A stretch of DNA of 64,000 bases, from assembly GCA_035771175.1 (NCBI GenBank), contig CM069597.1, forward strand, positions 8,467,001-8,531,000. The letters run 5' to 3'. This stretch comes from Paratinospora sagittata. Taxonomy: Eukaryota > Streptophyta > Magnoliopsida > Ranunculales > Menispermaceae. The notes beneath the pieces were generated by a model. It ran no database searches, was not told the DNA's origin, and saw nothing but the letters and a program-made list of their open reading frames with translations. The position numbers and the translations under genes are program-made. Positions 1-11,636 of the stretch are shown here, one piece after another; positions within the stretch are counted from its first letter, which is position 1; each line of letters starts with the position of its first letter.

Positions 1-422
1 ATAAGATCATAGGATATCCTAACCTAAAACTACTATATCTTCACCATAACAAGTCAAAAATTAAAACTCTTCCCCCAAACTTAAAACAAACATTGTCCCT
101 AATGCTTCACAAAAAGAATAAAAATAGAGCATGGATGGAAAGAAAATAAGAAGAGGTTTAAAAAACCCCCTGTAACCCCAAATGGTTGAAGTCTCCACAT
201 AAGCTCTTCATCCGCTCCATGTAGCTCGCATAGGGACCCCCAAACTTGCTTTAAAATCTAAAAAGGAAAAGAACCAAAACTTGTCAACGGTAAGAAACTC
301 GACTATACTACAATGACTAAAAACATAAAACACATAGCATAATATAGAAATTTCAAAACCGATGGGTTGCCTCCCAACAAGCGCTTAGTTTAAAGTCCTC
401 AGCTGGCCTTCTTAAAATCTCC
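1..422 (-). other. Post-integrase noncoding region of the Athila/Tat-like element
   Basis: No ORF is visible. It holds the short conserved stretch GGTTGCCTCCCAACAAGCGC (368-387) often seen after pol in Athila/Tat elements. An env-like ORF, if any, would lie outside the window. Confidence 0.6.
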
Positions 423-2240
423 TCAATTAGGGTCCTCTAAGGAGACGTCATCCTCATGCGCATGCTCGTGTCCATAATAGTGTTTCACCCGATGTCCATT
501 GACTCGAAAGAGAGAGCCGTCTTTGCTACGCAACTCTATTGTGCCATATGGAAATACTCTCTCAATAATAAAAGGACCCAACCATCTAGACTTCAATTTA
601 CTCGGAAACAAGGTCAACCTTGAAATGTATAAAAGAACCTCTTGCCCCGGCTTGAACTCTTGCTTCACTATCATCTTGTCATGACATTTATTTGTTCTCT
701 CTTTGTATACCTTGGCATTCTCATATGCATCTTGGCGGAATTCATCCATCTCATTTAATCGGAGAAGTTTTGGATCACCGGATGCCTTCAAATCATAATT
801 CAACTTCTTAACAGCCCAAAAAGCACGATGCTCCAACTCAACCGGTAAGTGACACGCTTTCTCAAACACCAAACGATATGGAGACATCCCAATGGGTGTC
901 TTAAAAGCCGTTTGGTATGCCCATAAAGGGTAATCGAGCTTCAAAGCCCAATCCTTCCTCTTGGTATTCAAGGTCTTCTTTAGGATTTGCTTCACTTCTT
1001 GGTTGCTAATCTCAGCTTGGCCATTGTTTTGAGGATGGTAGGCCATGGCAACCTTGTGTCGCACCCCATACTTGGCAAGTAAGGCATTAAAGAGCTTGTT
1101 ACAAAAATGTGATCCTTCATCACTAATGATTGCCCGAGGAGTGCCAAAACGTGTAAAGATGTTCTTTTGAAGGAACTTCAACACTACCCTTGCATCATTT
1201 GTAGTCGTGGAAATGGCTTCCACCCACTTTGAAACGTAGTCGACCGCCAAGAGAATATACATCTTCCCACATGAAGATGGAAATGGTCCCATGAAATCTA
1301 TACCCCAAACATCAAATAGCTCTACTTCCAAGATATTGGTCAAAGGTTGCTCATGTCTTCTTGAAATAGTACCAAGACATTGGCATCGGTCACAAGTCTT
1401 CACAAAAGCATAACTGTCCTGAAACAATGTAGGCCAATAGAACCCACTTTGAAGAATCTTTGCCGCTGTCCTTGTCACCCCAAAATGACCACCATATGGC
1501 GAGGAATGACAATCATGGAGAATGGACTGCACTTCCTCCTCCGGTACACACCTCCGAATAATATGATCGTTGCACCTCTTAAATAACAAGGGCTCATCCC
1601 AAAGGTAGAAACGCACATCACGTAGAAACTTCTTCTTCTGTGCATATGATAAATCTGCAGGGAAAACGCCACTAGCCAAATAATTCACATAGTCGGCATA
1701 CCATGGAAGGTTCATAAATAGCCCATAAAGTTGCTCATCTGGAAATGTTTCTACTATAGGCACACCATCATCTTGCTCATCTAGTTGTAGCCGAGATAAG
1801 TGATCCGCAACTACATTCTCACTCCCCTTTTTGTCTCTAATTTCCATATCAAACTCTTGAAGTAAGAGGACCCATCGAATCAACCGAGGCTTTGCATTCT
1901 TCTTCTCGAACAGGTAGAGGATGGCGGCATGATCGGTATAGACAATCACTTTAGACCTAATAATGTAGGATCTAAACTTACCACAAGCAAAAACCACCGC
2001 TAGCAATTCCTTCTCGGTTGTGGTGTAATTTTGTTGAGCCCCATCAAGTGTCCTGCTCACATAGTAGATGGCCCGAAACATCTTCTCATTTCTTTGTCCA
2101 AGAACCGCTCCTACCGCATAGTCGCTCGCATCACACATGATTTCGAACGGTTCACTCCAATTCGGTATCACCATGATAGGTGTTGATATCAAAGCTTTCT
2201 TGATCAACTCAAAAGCTTCCTCACAATGCTCGTCGAACAC
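423..2240 (-). pseudogene. RNase H and integrase part of pol, open for 605 codons
   Basis: RNase H (about residues 1-150, with [12 protein letters not shown] and [10 protein letters not shown]) is followed by the integrase H2C2 zinc module ([13 protein letters not shown]...CDRCQ). The DDE core follows: aspartates in [10 protein letters not shown] and ISDEGSHF, glutamate in [12 protein letters not shown]-type C-terminal domain (WLGPFII) ends at LEDPN. No chromodomain is present, as expected for Athila/Tat. This stretch is uninterrupted although the upstream polyprotein is broken, so it cannot be made from a full gag-pol. Confidence 0.92.
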
Positions 2241-2757
2241 AAATTGAGTCTCTTTCCCAAGTAGGTTGCAAAGGGGCTTTTGCTATCTTTGAAAAGTCCT
2301 TTATAAGTCTTCTATAAAACCTTGCATGCCCCAAGAAACTCCTTATGTCCTTAACACTCTTCGGATGTGGAAGCTTCTCAATAGTACCAATCTTTGCCTT
2401 GTCTACCTCAAGACCCTTAGACGAAATTCGGTGTCCAAGAACAATCCCCTCATGCACCATGAAGTGACACTTTTTCCAATTAAGCACGAGATTCGTTTCT
2501 TCGCACCTCTTCAACACAAGGGAGAGGTTATGTAAGCAATGATCAAATGAGGACCCAAAAATTGAAAAATCATCCATGAAGATCTCCATGATGTCCTCTA
2601 CCAAATTCACAAATATAGTCATCATGCACCGTTGAAAAGTCGCCGGTGCATTACATAAACCAAACGGCATGTGCCGAAAAACATAAGTACCATACAGGCA
2701 AGTGAATGTAGTCTTCTCTTGATCCTCCGGGGCGATGGCTATCTGATTATACCCCAA
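2221..2757 (-). pseudogene. Reverse transcriptase fragment (Athila/Tat-like)
   Basis: Palm and thumb of RT: GYNQIAI, then MPFGLCNAPATFQRCM, then the catalytic FMDD (in place of YVDD) and the thumb motif FLGHARFYRRLIKDFS. The N-terminal fingers are missing through the protease-RT deletion. A one-base insertion near 2274 throws the frame off before RNase H; the next frame starts at [11 protein letters not shown]. Confidence 0.9.
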
Positions 2758-3050
2758 AAATTGACAAAGGCATCAAGTTAATACTTGCACCTAAATCACA
2801 TGAAGCTTTAGTGAAATTTAAAGAACCAATGGTGCAAGGTATAGTGAAACTCCCTGGATCTTTTAACTTTTGAGGTAGCTTCTTTTGTAGTATGGCACTA
2901 CATTCTTCAGTAAGCTTCACCGTCTCATAGTCCTTTAGCTTCCTTTTCTTTGTCATCACATCCTTCATGAACTTCACATAGTTGGGCATTTGCTCCAAAA
3001 CATCGACAAAATGGATGTTGATGTGGATTTTTTTGAAAATTTCAAGAAAC
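2747..3050 (-). pseudogene. Aspartic protease fragment (Athila/Tat-like)
   Basis: The frame carries the segment EQMPNYVKFMKDV followed by the retropepsin active-site motif CDLGASINLMP, the form found in Athila/Tat elements. It ends abruptly after LSIFG near 2757, where the sequence jumps directly into the RT motif GYNQIAIAPEDQ. The protease C-terminal half and the RT fingers are therefore deleted. Confidence 0.85.
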
Positions 3051-4548
3051 TTGGTGAATTGCTAATCAAGCTTCTTCTTTTGGAAACATTGAGGAAAAGG
3101 GATAGGAGTCTTAAGAATAAGGGGGTTATCTCGAAAGGTAATGGAACCGGGCCTATACGACCTCTCTTGAGATTTTTCCCCTTGCTTGATTCTTCCTCTT
3201 CTGTGCTTAACTTCGCTTCCTTGTTGCGCTCCTCATTCTGTTGACTAGATGGAGGGGGAGATGTAATGTGTTGGCTTGTAGAATCATCCCCCTTAACTTC
3301 TTTTCCACTCCTCAAAGTGATGGCCTTGCATTGTTCCTTGGGATTTATCTTGGTGTTGCTAGGCAAGGATCCATGTGGTTGTGTATTCACTATTTGGGCT
3401 AGTTGCCCCGCTTGTACTTCTAAGTTCTTAATTGAAGCTCTTGTCTCCATCATAAATGATCCCAACATATCCTCCAAGGATGGCTTTTTCTCTTGAGCTT
3501 GATTGTAGAAACCAGGTGGAGGTTGCAATGTATTCCTCGTGTTGGCATAGGAAAAGTTCTCATGATTTTGAACACTTGGGTGGTACTGATTTGGAACTCC
3601 TTGATTGCTTCTAAAATTATACCCCCGATTACTAATGTATTTAACTTCTTCCTCATGTGCCTCATTCCCTGAAGAACCCATATGTAAAGCTGTCGCCTTT
3701 TCAATAGAAGGTTGCGCTCTTTAAGTAGTGAGCACAACAAGTTGGTTGGCAATACTTGACATTTGAGCAGAGAGAGATGTGAATGAATCAACTTCATGTA
3801 GACTAGCCACCTTCTTAACCATTGATCGTGCTCCCGGAACCTCATACGTGTTGCTAGCCATATCCTCCAACATGTTCAATGCTTCAGTAGCCATTTTTGT
3901 CAAAAGTGACCTACCAGCTGCCACATCAACTAGAGTTCTTGTGGAGAAAGTCATCCCATTATAGAAAAGTTGGATTTGTAACCAATTTTGGAACCCATGC
4001 TGAGGACACTTCCTCAACAATTCCTTGAAATGCTCCCATGTTTCATACAATGACTCAGACTCGTGTTGCTTGAATTGTCCAATCTCAGCTCTCAATTGGG
4101 CGGTCTTGGCAGGAGGAAAGAATTTTTGAAGAAATTTCTATACCATCTCTTGCCAAGTTGCAATGCTCCCCTGTTGCAAAGATTGCAACCATGCTCGTAC
4201 TTTGTCCCTTAGAGAAAAAGGGAACAATCTCAACCTTATTGTGTCCTCAGTAACACCATTCATCTTCACCGTATCACACATCTCAAAGAAGGTGGTTATG
4301 TGGATAGTAGGATCTTCAGTAGGCAGCACCCCATACTGATGTTGTTGCACCATCGAGATCAACTCCGGTTTGAGCTCAAAAATGTTTGCGTTGATAAGAA
4401 AATGAACTATACTTGAATAGTTCTCATTAATGTCCGACTTGAAGTAGTCTCTCAAGGTCAACTGATTTTGCTTCTCTGCCATTACTTCAGTTGCTCTTCT
4501 TCTCTCTTGCCTCAGTCTTCTAAGAATACGTTCTATCTCGGGATCCAA
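2974..4548 (-). pseudogene. Gag of the Athila/Tat-like element, disrupted
   Basis: Capsid-type polyprotein beginning MDPEIERILRRLRQ at 4548. The retrotransposon gag domain spans roughly residues 60-200, with the sub-motif TWEHFKELLRKCPQHG. A Pro/Gln/Ser-rich linker and the lineage-typical KAITLRSGKEV follow. In-frame stops occur at 4138-4140 and 3721-3723. The frame then drifts into nonsense near 3050-3110 where the protease frame takes over (+1 shift). No zinc knuckle is visible, as is usual for this lineage. Confidence 0.85.
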
Positions 4549-4627
4549 TGGTAGTACTTCAAAACTTCATGCCCTTTGCACAAACTCTTGAAATCCTTCA
4601 AAACAGAACTAAAAAAAAAAATTAATA

Positions 4628-4645
4628 TCCCCGTCAATGGCGCCA
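4628..4645 (-). other. Second primer-site-like copy in the leader
   Basis: Minus strand TGGCGCCATTGACGGGGA lies exactly 100 bp downstream of the primary site and differs from it by one base. The flanking AAAAATT/TTAATAT tracts suggest a local duplication of the leader. Only the LTR-proximal copy is in the usual position. Confidence 0.7.
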
Positions 4646-4727
4646 AATATAAAAATAATAATAAAATATAAAAATCTAAATTAAAATCAAAGTTAAACAA
4701 CACGATATTAGTGAAAAATAAAAAATA

Positions 4728-4745
4728 TCCCCGGCAATGGCGCCA
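4728..4745 (-). promoter_or_regulatory. Primer binding site, tRNA-Asp type
   Basis: The minus strand reads TGGCGCCATTGCCGGGGA just inside the LTR. This matches the Asp-tRNA primer site typical of Athila/Tat elements except for one base. Confidence 0.85.
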
Positions 4746-4751
4746 AAAACT

Positions 4752-6226
4752 TGTTGCACGCAAACCGCAAGTGAACGGTTGCCAAGTTATAATATATTCC
4801 GATGAGAAATCGGGTATCGTCCTCAAGGATATTTACTACACTATCTATCACGTTTTAACCCTAATTTTATCTAGAAAACCAATTTTGAATGATTGAGTAA
4901 TTAAAAGCAATAACTAAAACAACTAAGTATGAAATCAACAATGCAAATAAAAGCGAATAGAAAAATCAATTGAAGAATATACTAGAGGTTCGATGTCACC
5001 TCACTCTCAACGATGTCTTTATATATATATATTATTATTATTAAATCAATTCCTTAGCTTATAAGTCGGAATTCCTAAAGCTTCTAATTCTCTCTTTTGA
5101 AGCAGAACTAGAGCATATTATCGTTGTGTTGATTTAACTCTTTCAATGAAAACCTAACACAACTATAATTCATTAAGATCTATAATTTCCACTTCATGAC
5201 TTCAAAGGTTCTCGATCTCCTTTTGAGTCTCACGATAGCCTAGGTTATATTTCCCAATTTGAACCCAAGGTACCCTCTTTTGGAGCATCTACCTCGAATC
5301 TATGATCATCTAATCCGTGATCAGGGGATTAAAAACATTACACCCAGAGAAATATCAATAAAACTATAGAACTTTATTAACAATAATTTAAATCATAAAA
5401 GCTAAGACATAGTCTCGAGTTTGAATCAATCTACACCTCTAGAAAGAGGTTAGTTCATAACTAAAGAAATAAAAACGATAAACAATGGTTCAAACATGAA
5501 TGAGAACAAAGGAAAACAAACTAGAATGTGTAGAAGTTGTCAATGTTCTTCAATGTAGATCTTCTCTTCCACCTCACTCCAGCCGCAAAACTTCGTTCTC
5601 TACTCTATTCCAATATGTTCCTATCAAAAAACCCTTTCTTTTGATATATAATAAGCCCCCTTTCGTCGTGTGTAAAAATTGGAAAGTCCCAAAATTTTCG
5701 AAATTCCAAGTTGCTAAAACGCAACTAAAAACACCTTCAGCGCCGCAACGCTCCGATAAGTTTTCCAGCGCAATGGTGAGTGCCGCAGTGCTGCATTAAA
5801 TAGCTCTGGGCGCCGTGATGAGCACTGCGGCGCCCAGAGACTGGGTCGTGCTCAGTCTGTGGACTTAGTCATTTTTCTGCTTCGCTTGACTTCCTTCTTG
5901 TGGACTTAACCAATTTTCTTCCACTTTTTGACTTGGGTTCTTCATGAAACATCATCTAGGCTTCTCATATGTTATGTTCACCATTCATGCTCTCTTCCAC
6001 ACATCTAAATACCTACATAACAATGCAAAGCAAGTAATTAAAACACTCGAAACATAAATTGATCAAACATATAAATTAACAAACCGAAATAATGCATAAA
6101 AACCAATTTATTCCTAAACTAACAAATGAATCAAAACTAACATAAACACACTAAACTAATGTATAAATCATCCTTAAACACATCTAAAACATACTATAAA
6201 TCCTATCTAAATATGTAACTATCACA
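4752..6226 (-). repeat. 5' LTR of the Athila/Tat-like element
   Basis: On the minus strand it begins TGTGATAG and ends GTGCAACA, i.e. TG...CA ends, with the primer site 6 bases beyond the inner end. A homologous sequence with the same ends is present as a solo LTR at 20340-21854, which supports both borders. Length is 1475 bp. The outer flank is TCTCA; the partner target duplication is outside the window. Confidence 0.85.
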
Positions 6227-6857
6227 TCTCACAACGAATTTCAAAGATCATCGTTCATGCTTTCAAATGTGCATTCGAGCAATATTGGATCTTGAAAGGT
6301 AAAATGATAGTAAGTGTCATCTCTATGTCTCTTCATTATGTGCTTAATTGATATATCTTTGTAATTTGATGTATGAGTTGAACTGTAAAGTGTTCTACTT
6401 AGTTAGAACCACAATAATCGTTGTAATCTTGTCAAGTGAGTTTGACCCACTTAATGATTCCAGGTTGGAATCATGGATAAGTTTATCCTTTACCTGGAAA
6501 AAGAAACATGGGTTCTTTCTTAGCTTGAAAAAATTATATGTGGTTCTTGTTTAGCCCTTGAAAAGGATATGTGGTTCATCCTTAGCCCGCAAAAGGATAG
6601 GTCTGCCTTGAACCTGCAAAAGGGCACTTGTAACGATTTGTTTCTCACCGGTAAGAGAATCAATTAGTGGATGTAGGCGCAACCGAATCACTACAAATGC
6701 TAGTGTGCTTTACTTTATGAATTTTACTTTATGCTCATTAGATTTGTTTATGCATTGAATCCAATTAAGTCAAGAAATCTCATAAGAAATTAGAAAAGAT
6801 AAAAAATGGCCATTATACCCAATTCACCCCCCTCTTGGTTGTTTAACATAGCCAACA
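6227..6857 (+). repeat. Copia-type LTR fragment (3' part)
   Basis: The stretch has the composition of a Ty1/copia R-U5 region: short repeated phrases around GGATATGTGGTTC and AAAAGGATAGG, the 'GTGGATGTAGGCGCAACCGA' block (6668-6687), and the terminal phrase CAATTCACCCCCCTCTTGG before an end CATAGCCAACA. The 5' part is missing at the Athila junction and no primer site follows. Assignment rests on remembered copia LTR phrasing, not on a second copy here. Confidence 0.55.
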
Positions 6858-7068
6858 TGGAGTTGATGCAGTTGGTAAAGAGGTACTTTGGAACCCAAAG
6901 GTTTCAGGTTTAGCTCTTGCCATTGCCTCACCATAGGGGGTGAAGGGGATTAATGGGTTAGGAATAAGCTTGATACCTCCCTGAGAGTGATTATGGTGAT
7001 GGAGTTTGATGTATGGTGATGAAGTTAGTTATACAACTAACAACTAACATTGTTGCTTCTAAAAAAAA
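6858..7068 (+). mobile_element. tRNA-derived SINE-like element
   Basis: It starts TGGAGTTGATGCAGTTGG, with an A-box-like TGATGCAGTTGG at 6864-6875 and a B-box-like GGTTTCAGGTT at 6900-6910. Between them is an anticodon-arm-like hairpin CTTTG-GAACC-CAAAG. An unrelated body follows and it ends TTGTTGCTTCT plus A8. It directly abuts the end of the copia-type LTR. No target duplication was found. Confidence 0.55.
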
Positions 7069-8752
7069 TGTACTCTAGAAATAAAGAAATATATAATATT
7101 ATGACAAAAAAGAAAAAAAAGAAAAAAAGGAAAAAAAAACAAGCATCTATTACCTCTTGAGTGTTGACCATCAACATGTCTTCATCTATTCTTTTCTTTA
7201 TCTAGAAGGGGGAAAAAACAACAAGAGAAGTTGTGAGAAGGAAAAGAATTGATAAATTGATCTTATTTAATATATATATATAACTTCCATCTATGGCTTA
7301 TAGTTTATGAGAAAATAGTAGGTTTTCAAAGAAGGGAAAAATGGATAGAGAACGTAGAAATAGGGGGTGTTCTGAGAGGATTGAAGTGTTTTTAAATTTT
7401 TTAGAGGGTGTATTGAGTAGGTGGATATAGAAAATGGAAATGGTGGTTCAAATAGAAGGACCTTTTTGTTTTTCTCTTTGGCAAGGGACCTTTGATAGTA
7501 CTGCAAGGGAATGAGACTTCTTGTGTGTCTTAACTCAAAAGAGCATGTATTCTATATAAAACTAATCTCTAGAGTTGAACCACAACATCCATGATTCTTA
7601 TAAGTTTAATTAAGATCTACGCCCTAAACTCTAAACCCATAACAATAGATTTGATATTAAAAAAAAAATGTTTGGAGAATGTGTTTTCAAAATATAACCT
7701 CTTACACATGTTAAAAAAAAAACAAGAAGAAAAAGAAGACAAAAAAGAATTCTTATAAGTTTAACTAAGATCTAAGTCCTAAACTCTAAACCCACAACAA
7801 TAGATTTGATGATTTTCAAAAAAAAAAAAGACATGTTTAGAGAATTTGTTTTCAAAATGGGAGCAACTAAACATACCACATTAGTAGCTGTTGCTACCAC
7901 ACTCCAAAAAAATATGTTTTTTTCCTACAATATCCTTCTACGATTTGTCTAAAATACCCTCACATAAGTTTTTTTCTCATCTAACCCCAAAACATTTACT
8001 AACTTTATCCACCACCATAAACCCCATTATCTTCTTCCCATAAAGCCTTCTTCCATTGACATCTTCCTACCCTGCTTCCATTGTCATTTTCTTACCCTTC
8101 TTCCATTGCTATCTTCCTACCCTTCTCGCTTGGGGTGGTCTTGCATCTCCTCGCCATATCTACATACCACATAAAAAAATTCATTAGATAATTTATTGTA
8201 ATGAAAAAAACCTAAAATAAAAAAAATAAAAAAGAAATCAGTAGGGAACTACCAAACCAAACCCCTCGGTTCGATAGTTCAGGATCAAATCGAGGGGGGG
8301 GAGAAAATAACACTTTCGCCTTTTTTTGCCATACATACAACAATACATGAAAAACACAAAAATACAATGAAAAACGCAAAAAAAAAAATGCATCAAAACA
8401 TGCACAAATACACAAATATACCAAAACATTCTATCAAAAGAAAAATACTTCAAAAGGTTCAAAATATTCTTCTAAAATGCCCAAACGACTCCTAGATGAT
8501 GTTGAAAACTTTGATCTAACCCCTTTCAAGCTCGATTTGAGGGTTAGAATGCCAAGGTGTTGAGTGCTTTAAGTTAGGGCTTCGTTTGAAAATTTTTGGA
8601 CGAGAAATCCGGCAACGATAGTGTGGACACTTTGGATCATATGAGAAGAGAAGAGAGGTAGCTTGGGCGGTGAAGCTTGACAATGGCGGTGGCGGAGCTA
8701 GGGTTTGGAGCTTGGAAGAAGAAGATGAAACATTGGAAGGGAAGAGGACATT
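7069..8752. other. AT-rich region without recognised gene
   Basis: No convincing coding frame; poly-A and poly-T tracts are frequent. It includes a tandem duplication (7592-7857) and, near 8530-8750, purine-rich DNA that may be the 5' part of the LINE whose ORF1 follows. Confidence 0.6.
7592..7857 (+). repeat. Two-copy tandem duplication
   Basis: Copies at about 7592-7700 and 7747-7857 share the phrases ATTCTTATAAGTTTAA, CCTAAACTCTAAACCCA and CAACAATAGATTTGAT in the same order. They are separated by an A-rich spacer. Confidence 0.75.
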
Positions 8753-9464
8753 TTGGGAAGTTTTGAAATTTTTTTGTGGGATAAAAAAAGAAGTGTAATA
8801 TTAGGTGGGGTAAAAGTAGTAAGTGAAAAGACTGAGACATTCTTGATCGTAGTAAAAGAAGAAGAAATTGCCTTGGATCCAATGAAGATCATTGTAGAGA
8901 AAGTTAAGGATGGTTCCACTATTGGGGAGCAGGAAGACAAAAACTCCACCAATGTGGAATCGAATGTAGCAACAGAATCTGCAGGCACGTCAGAGCCTAA
9001 AAGTTTTAAGATAAACTTTTGTCTGGCATGCAAGATCCTGTTAAGGACTTTCAATATGTTTTGAATGAATATGTTAATGATATAAATGCTTCCCATGATG
9101 GGAATCCTGCTGAGGAAGACATGCATGTAGAGGGAGAGAAGGATATGGACTATCACATCCTGTTGGATGAATAGACGAAACTATGGATAAGTATTCCATG
9201 GAAGAAAACTTTAATTATCAAACTACTTGGTAAATCTGTAGGATATCATTTTATTTGTGCAAGAATCAAGGCGGTATGGAAACCAATGGGGGAGATGGAG
9301 GTCATTGACCTTGGACATGAATACTTTCTAGTGAATTTTGATGTCGATAATGATTTCATCCGTGCTCTAACGAAAGGCCCTTGGATTATGTTGGACCACT
9401 ACTTGTCAATGACAAGGTGGAACCTTAATTTTCAACCAGCATTAGCTTCAATCTCTACTCTTTT
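8753..9464 (+). pseudogene. L1-type LINE ORF1 fragment (DUF4283 domain)
   Basis: The plus strand encodes an acidic N-terminal part, then after a shift near 9010 the frame DKLLSGMQDPVKDF, and from about 9170 the DUF4283 nucleic-acid-binding fold: WKKTLIIKLLGKSVGY, then VWKPMGEMEVIDLG, then GPWIMLDHYLSMTRWN. These are the hallmarks of plant L1 ORF1. A stop interrupts the linker (near 9172). The frame is cut at 9465 by the family D LTR, and no continuation was found to its right, so the LINE is a 5' fragment. Confidence 0.75.
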
Positions 9465-10600
9465 TGTCACACCCCGAAGTTCTCTCATTTTCAAACCACT
9501 TTAATAGGTGATTTGATGGTAAATAGTAACAAGAGAAATTTCAAGGTTACAACTTTTGTAGTTCTCAAAACTCCATTTTATTAATATAACTTATTTCATA
9601 ATCTTACAAGCTTATTTATTTTCATACATATAAATTCTAGTTTTTGATATGTTTATGACTCACCTAACCCACACAAGTACTAAAATATCCCAACCTTTAT
9701 TTACAATAATAGGTTGGTAAAATCGGCTTATTTTTTATATATATACAAATATACATTATTTGATGGCTGAGGTTCGTCTTCCCATTGTCTCTCCATGTCT
9801 TTCTTTTCCTACTCTTTCCTTGTTCCCGTGATAAGATTGAATAGGGTGAGCTTTATGCCCAGTGGGTTTTCACACTTTAGGCAAAACATTGAAGTTGATA
9901 TTCCATAACTGAAACATAATCAATATAACAACAACAATTGCACACATATGCATATAGAAATTTTGCTAGCAATTGAATGAAACACTTTATGAAATCTGAA
10001 AAATAGTAAGTTGCATTTAGCAATTTAGCAAGCGCCAGTTTCTAGCCCAAATAAACTGTATTTAGCAATCCAGCAAGGGTCAATTTGTATCCAAGTAAGT
10101 TGCAATTAGCAATCCAGCAAGGGCCAACTTCCAACCTCCAACCCAAGTAATATTTCACTAGTAAAAGTAAAGGCGTGTGTATAACTTCAACATGAATATA
10201 AAATTTAATGAAAAAATTACAATGCACAAACCATAGGTTCCTTCCTACCTTGAAGTGAATGCTACACCAACGTTTCCTTAAGCTTTTCCCTAATATATAA
10301 AAAGTACAAAAAGATAGAGATTTTGAAAGAAGTTTAGTTTTGAAAGAATTTGAAAATTTCTCCCTATTTATATTATGAAATTTATGGGCTATTCCCAAAA
10401 TGCCCTTGGAGATCTTATTTATTTATCGTCTCGTCCTGTGCTCGGGTAAGGTCTCGGGAACGTTCTTGAGAGTATTCTCGAGAAAATTCTTTTAAAGTAA
10501 TACCAATTATATCCTTTTTCATTTTTATCCTCAGACTTTTCTCATAATACCAATTGTGTTCCTTTTTGTCCTTTTATGGCTTTTAGGTGAAAATGTCACA
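9465..10600 (-). repeat. 3' LTR of chromovirus family D
   Basis: On the minus strand it starts TGTGACATTTTCACC directly after a purine tract (TTTAAGGGGAAGGT) and ends GGGTGTGACA. The TATA box is the AT-rich CTATTTATATTA at 10364-10375 (plus-strand letters). The terminal bases resemble those of LTR family A but the bodies differ. Confidence 0.82.
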
Positions 10601-10689
10601 ACCTTCCCCTTAAAGAATTTCGTCCTCAAAATTTGTTTCATTTCTTTAAGAGTAAAGCAAGCACTGAATGTCTGGTGAAAGTGTGATGA

Positions 10690-11143
10690 CTAACAAAATT
10701 TATTACCTACGGATGGTTCACCATCGGAATCTTGTTGCTGGAGCAACAAGGTGTTGTCCTCAACCACTTCGTTCCCTTGAAATTGTGGTGGCTGCCATGG
10801 TTGAAGGATTTTGTAGACTTCACTTTCTGCTAATAAACATTTCAGCTCAGGACGGTAGATGTAGGGTTGATTGACTGATGGACAAGGGTCTTGGAGAAAC
10901 TGCTGTGTAAAATCACCACGTAATAACGAGGGTAAAGATGGAGTTGGCGAGAGTGGGGGTAGTGTATGAACAGTCCCTGAGAGCCTGATTAAAGGTGTAG
11001 GGTTCCATTGGTATAATTAATATACGTTTTGGTTTTTTTCTTTGCGGCTGCACTATTGGTTGAACTTCGACGGCTCCTTCGGGTGGTGCTGGGTTTGGTG
11101 TCGCGAACATTGCAGATAAAGTTTGTCCGGATGATTGTGGCAT
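10690..11143 (-). pseudogene. Extra ORF between pol and 3' LTR, family D
   Basis: Begins MPQSSGQTLSAMFATPNPAP at 11143, basic and Pro-rich (QRKKPKRILIIP), and continues after a frameshift near 10920-10990 with an acidic, Gln-rich end (EVVEDNTLLLQQQDSDGEP). No recognised domain. It is in sense orientation and in the same place as the 3' ORF of family A (45696-46193); both end with an acidic tail, but no alignable motif is obvious. Function unknown. Confidence 0.55.
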
Positions 11144-11364
11144 ACAAAGAGGAAAAGTTGAATATAATTATGACATTTCGCTCTAGTAACAGTACAGATA
11201 GTAAGGTTCTGGTAACGGTTCTGGGGTGGCACATTCTCATTTGGATCCATCTGAAAGTGCAAAATTTTGGTTATGACAAAGCAAAACATATACTATCTAG
11301 GTATTTCTATAACAATAGAAATATGTATATTTTAACACGTCAAGATGAAACATAAACATAATGA

Positions 11365-11636
11365 TTACACAGTTTCATTTTCAGTGTTACTCGTAAACAA
11401 ATCTGGATATTTTTGCCTTATATAATTTTCTAACTCCCATGTCGCTTCTTTTATGCCATGATGGTTCCATAATACTTTTACTAATGTAATAACTTTTCTT
11501 CTCAACTGCTGGTTTTTTTTTATCTAAAATTTGTATTGGTTTTTCTTGATATTTACTTCCTTCCTGCATTCTAATGTCTGTCCAAGATATAACTTGGGAA
11601 GGGTTAGGATGACACTTTTGCTGCATTGAGATATGA
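11365..11636 (-). pseudogene. Integrase C-terminus with chromodomain-like tail, family D
   Basis: Minus frame: FHISMQQKCHPNPSQVISW, then the linker KYQEKPIQILDKK, and after a shift the tail with WNHHG, matching the chromodomain-like end of plant Tekay-type integrases. It is the continuation of the integrase at 15323 and above, separated by the solo copia LTR. The terminal codons ENETV end at a stop at 11365-11367. Confidence 0.85.

Larger units (their letters stand above)
1..6226 (-). mobile_element. Athila/Tat-like Ty3/gypsy retrotransposon, 5' part
   Basis: A minus-strand LTR retrotransposon whose 5' LTR (4752-6226), tRNA-Asp-type primer site, gag, protease, RT, RNase H and integrase follow in order towards lower coordinates; the 3' LTR lies beyond the window start. 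Lineage is assigned from the Asp-type primer site, the gag motif KAITLRSGKEV, protease motif DLGAS and an RT active site FMDD, all usual for Athila/Tat. The copy is dead: two in-frame stops in gag, frameshifts at the gag/protease and RT/RNase H borders, and a deletion fusing protease to mid-RT. Confidence 0.9.

Noticed and set aside
7610..7795. Telomere-like CTAAACTCTAAACCC words
   Set aside because: Only two isolated occurrences within a duplicated AT-rich segment; not a TTTAGGG array.
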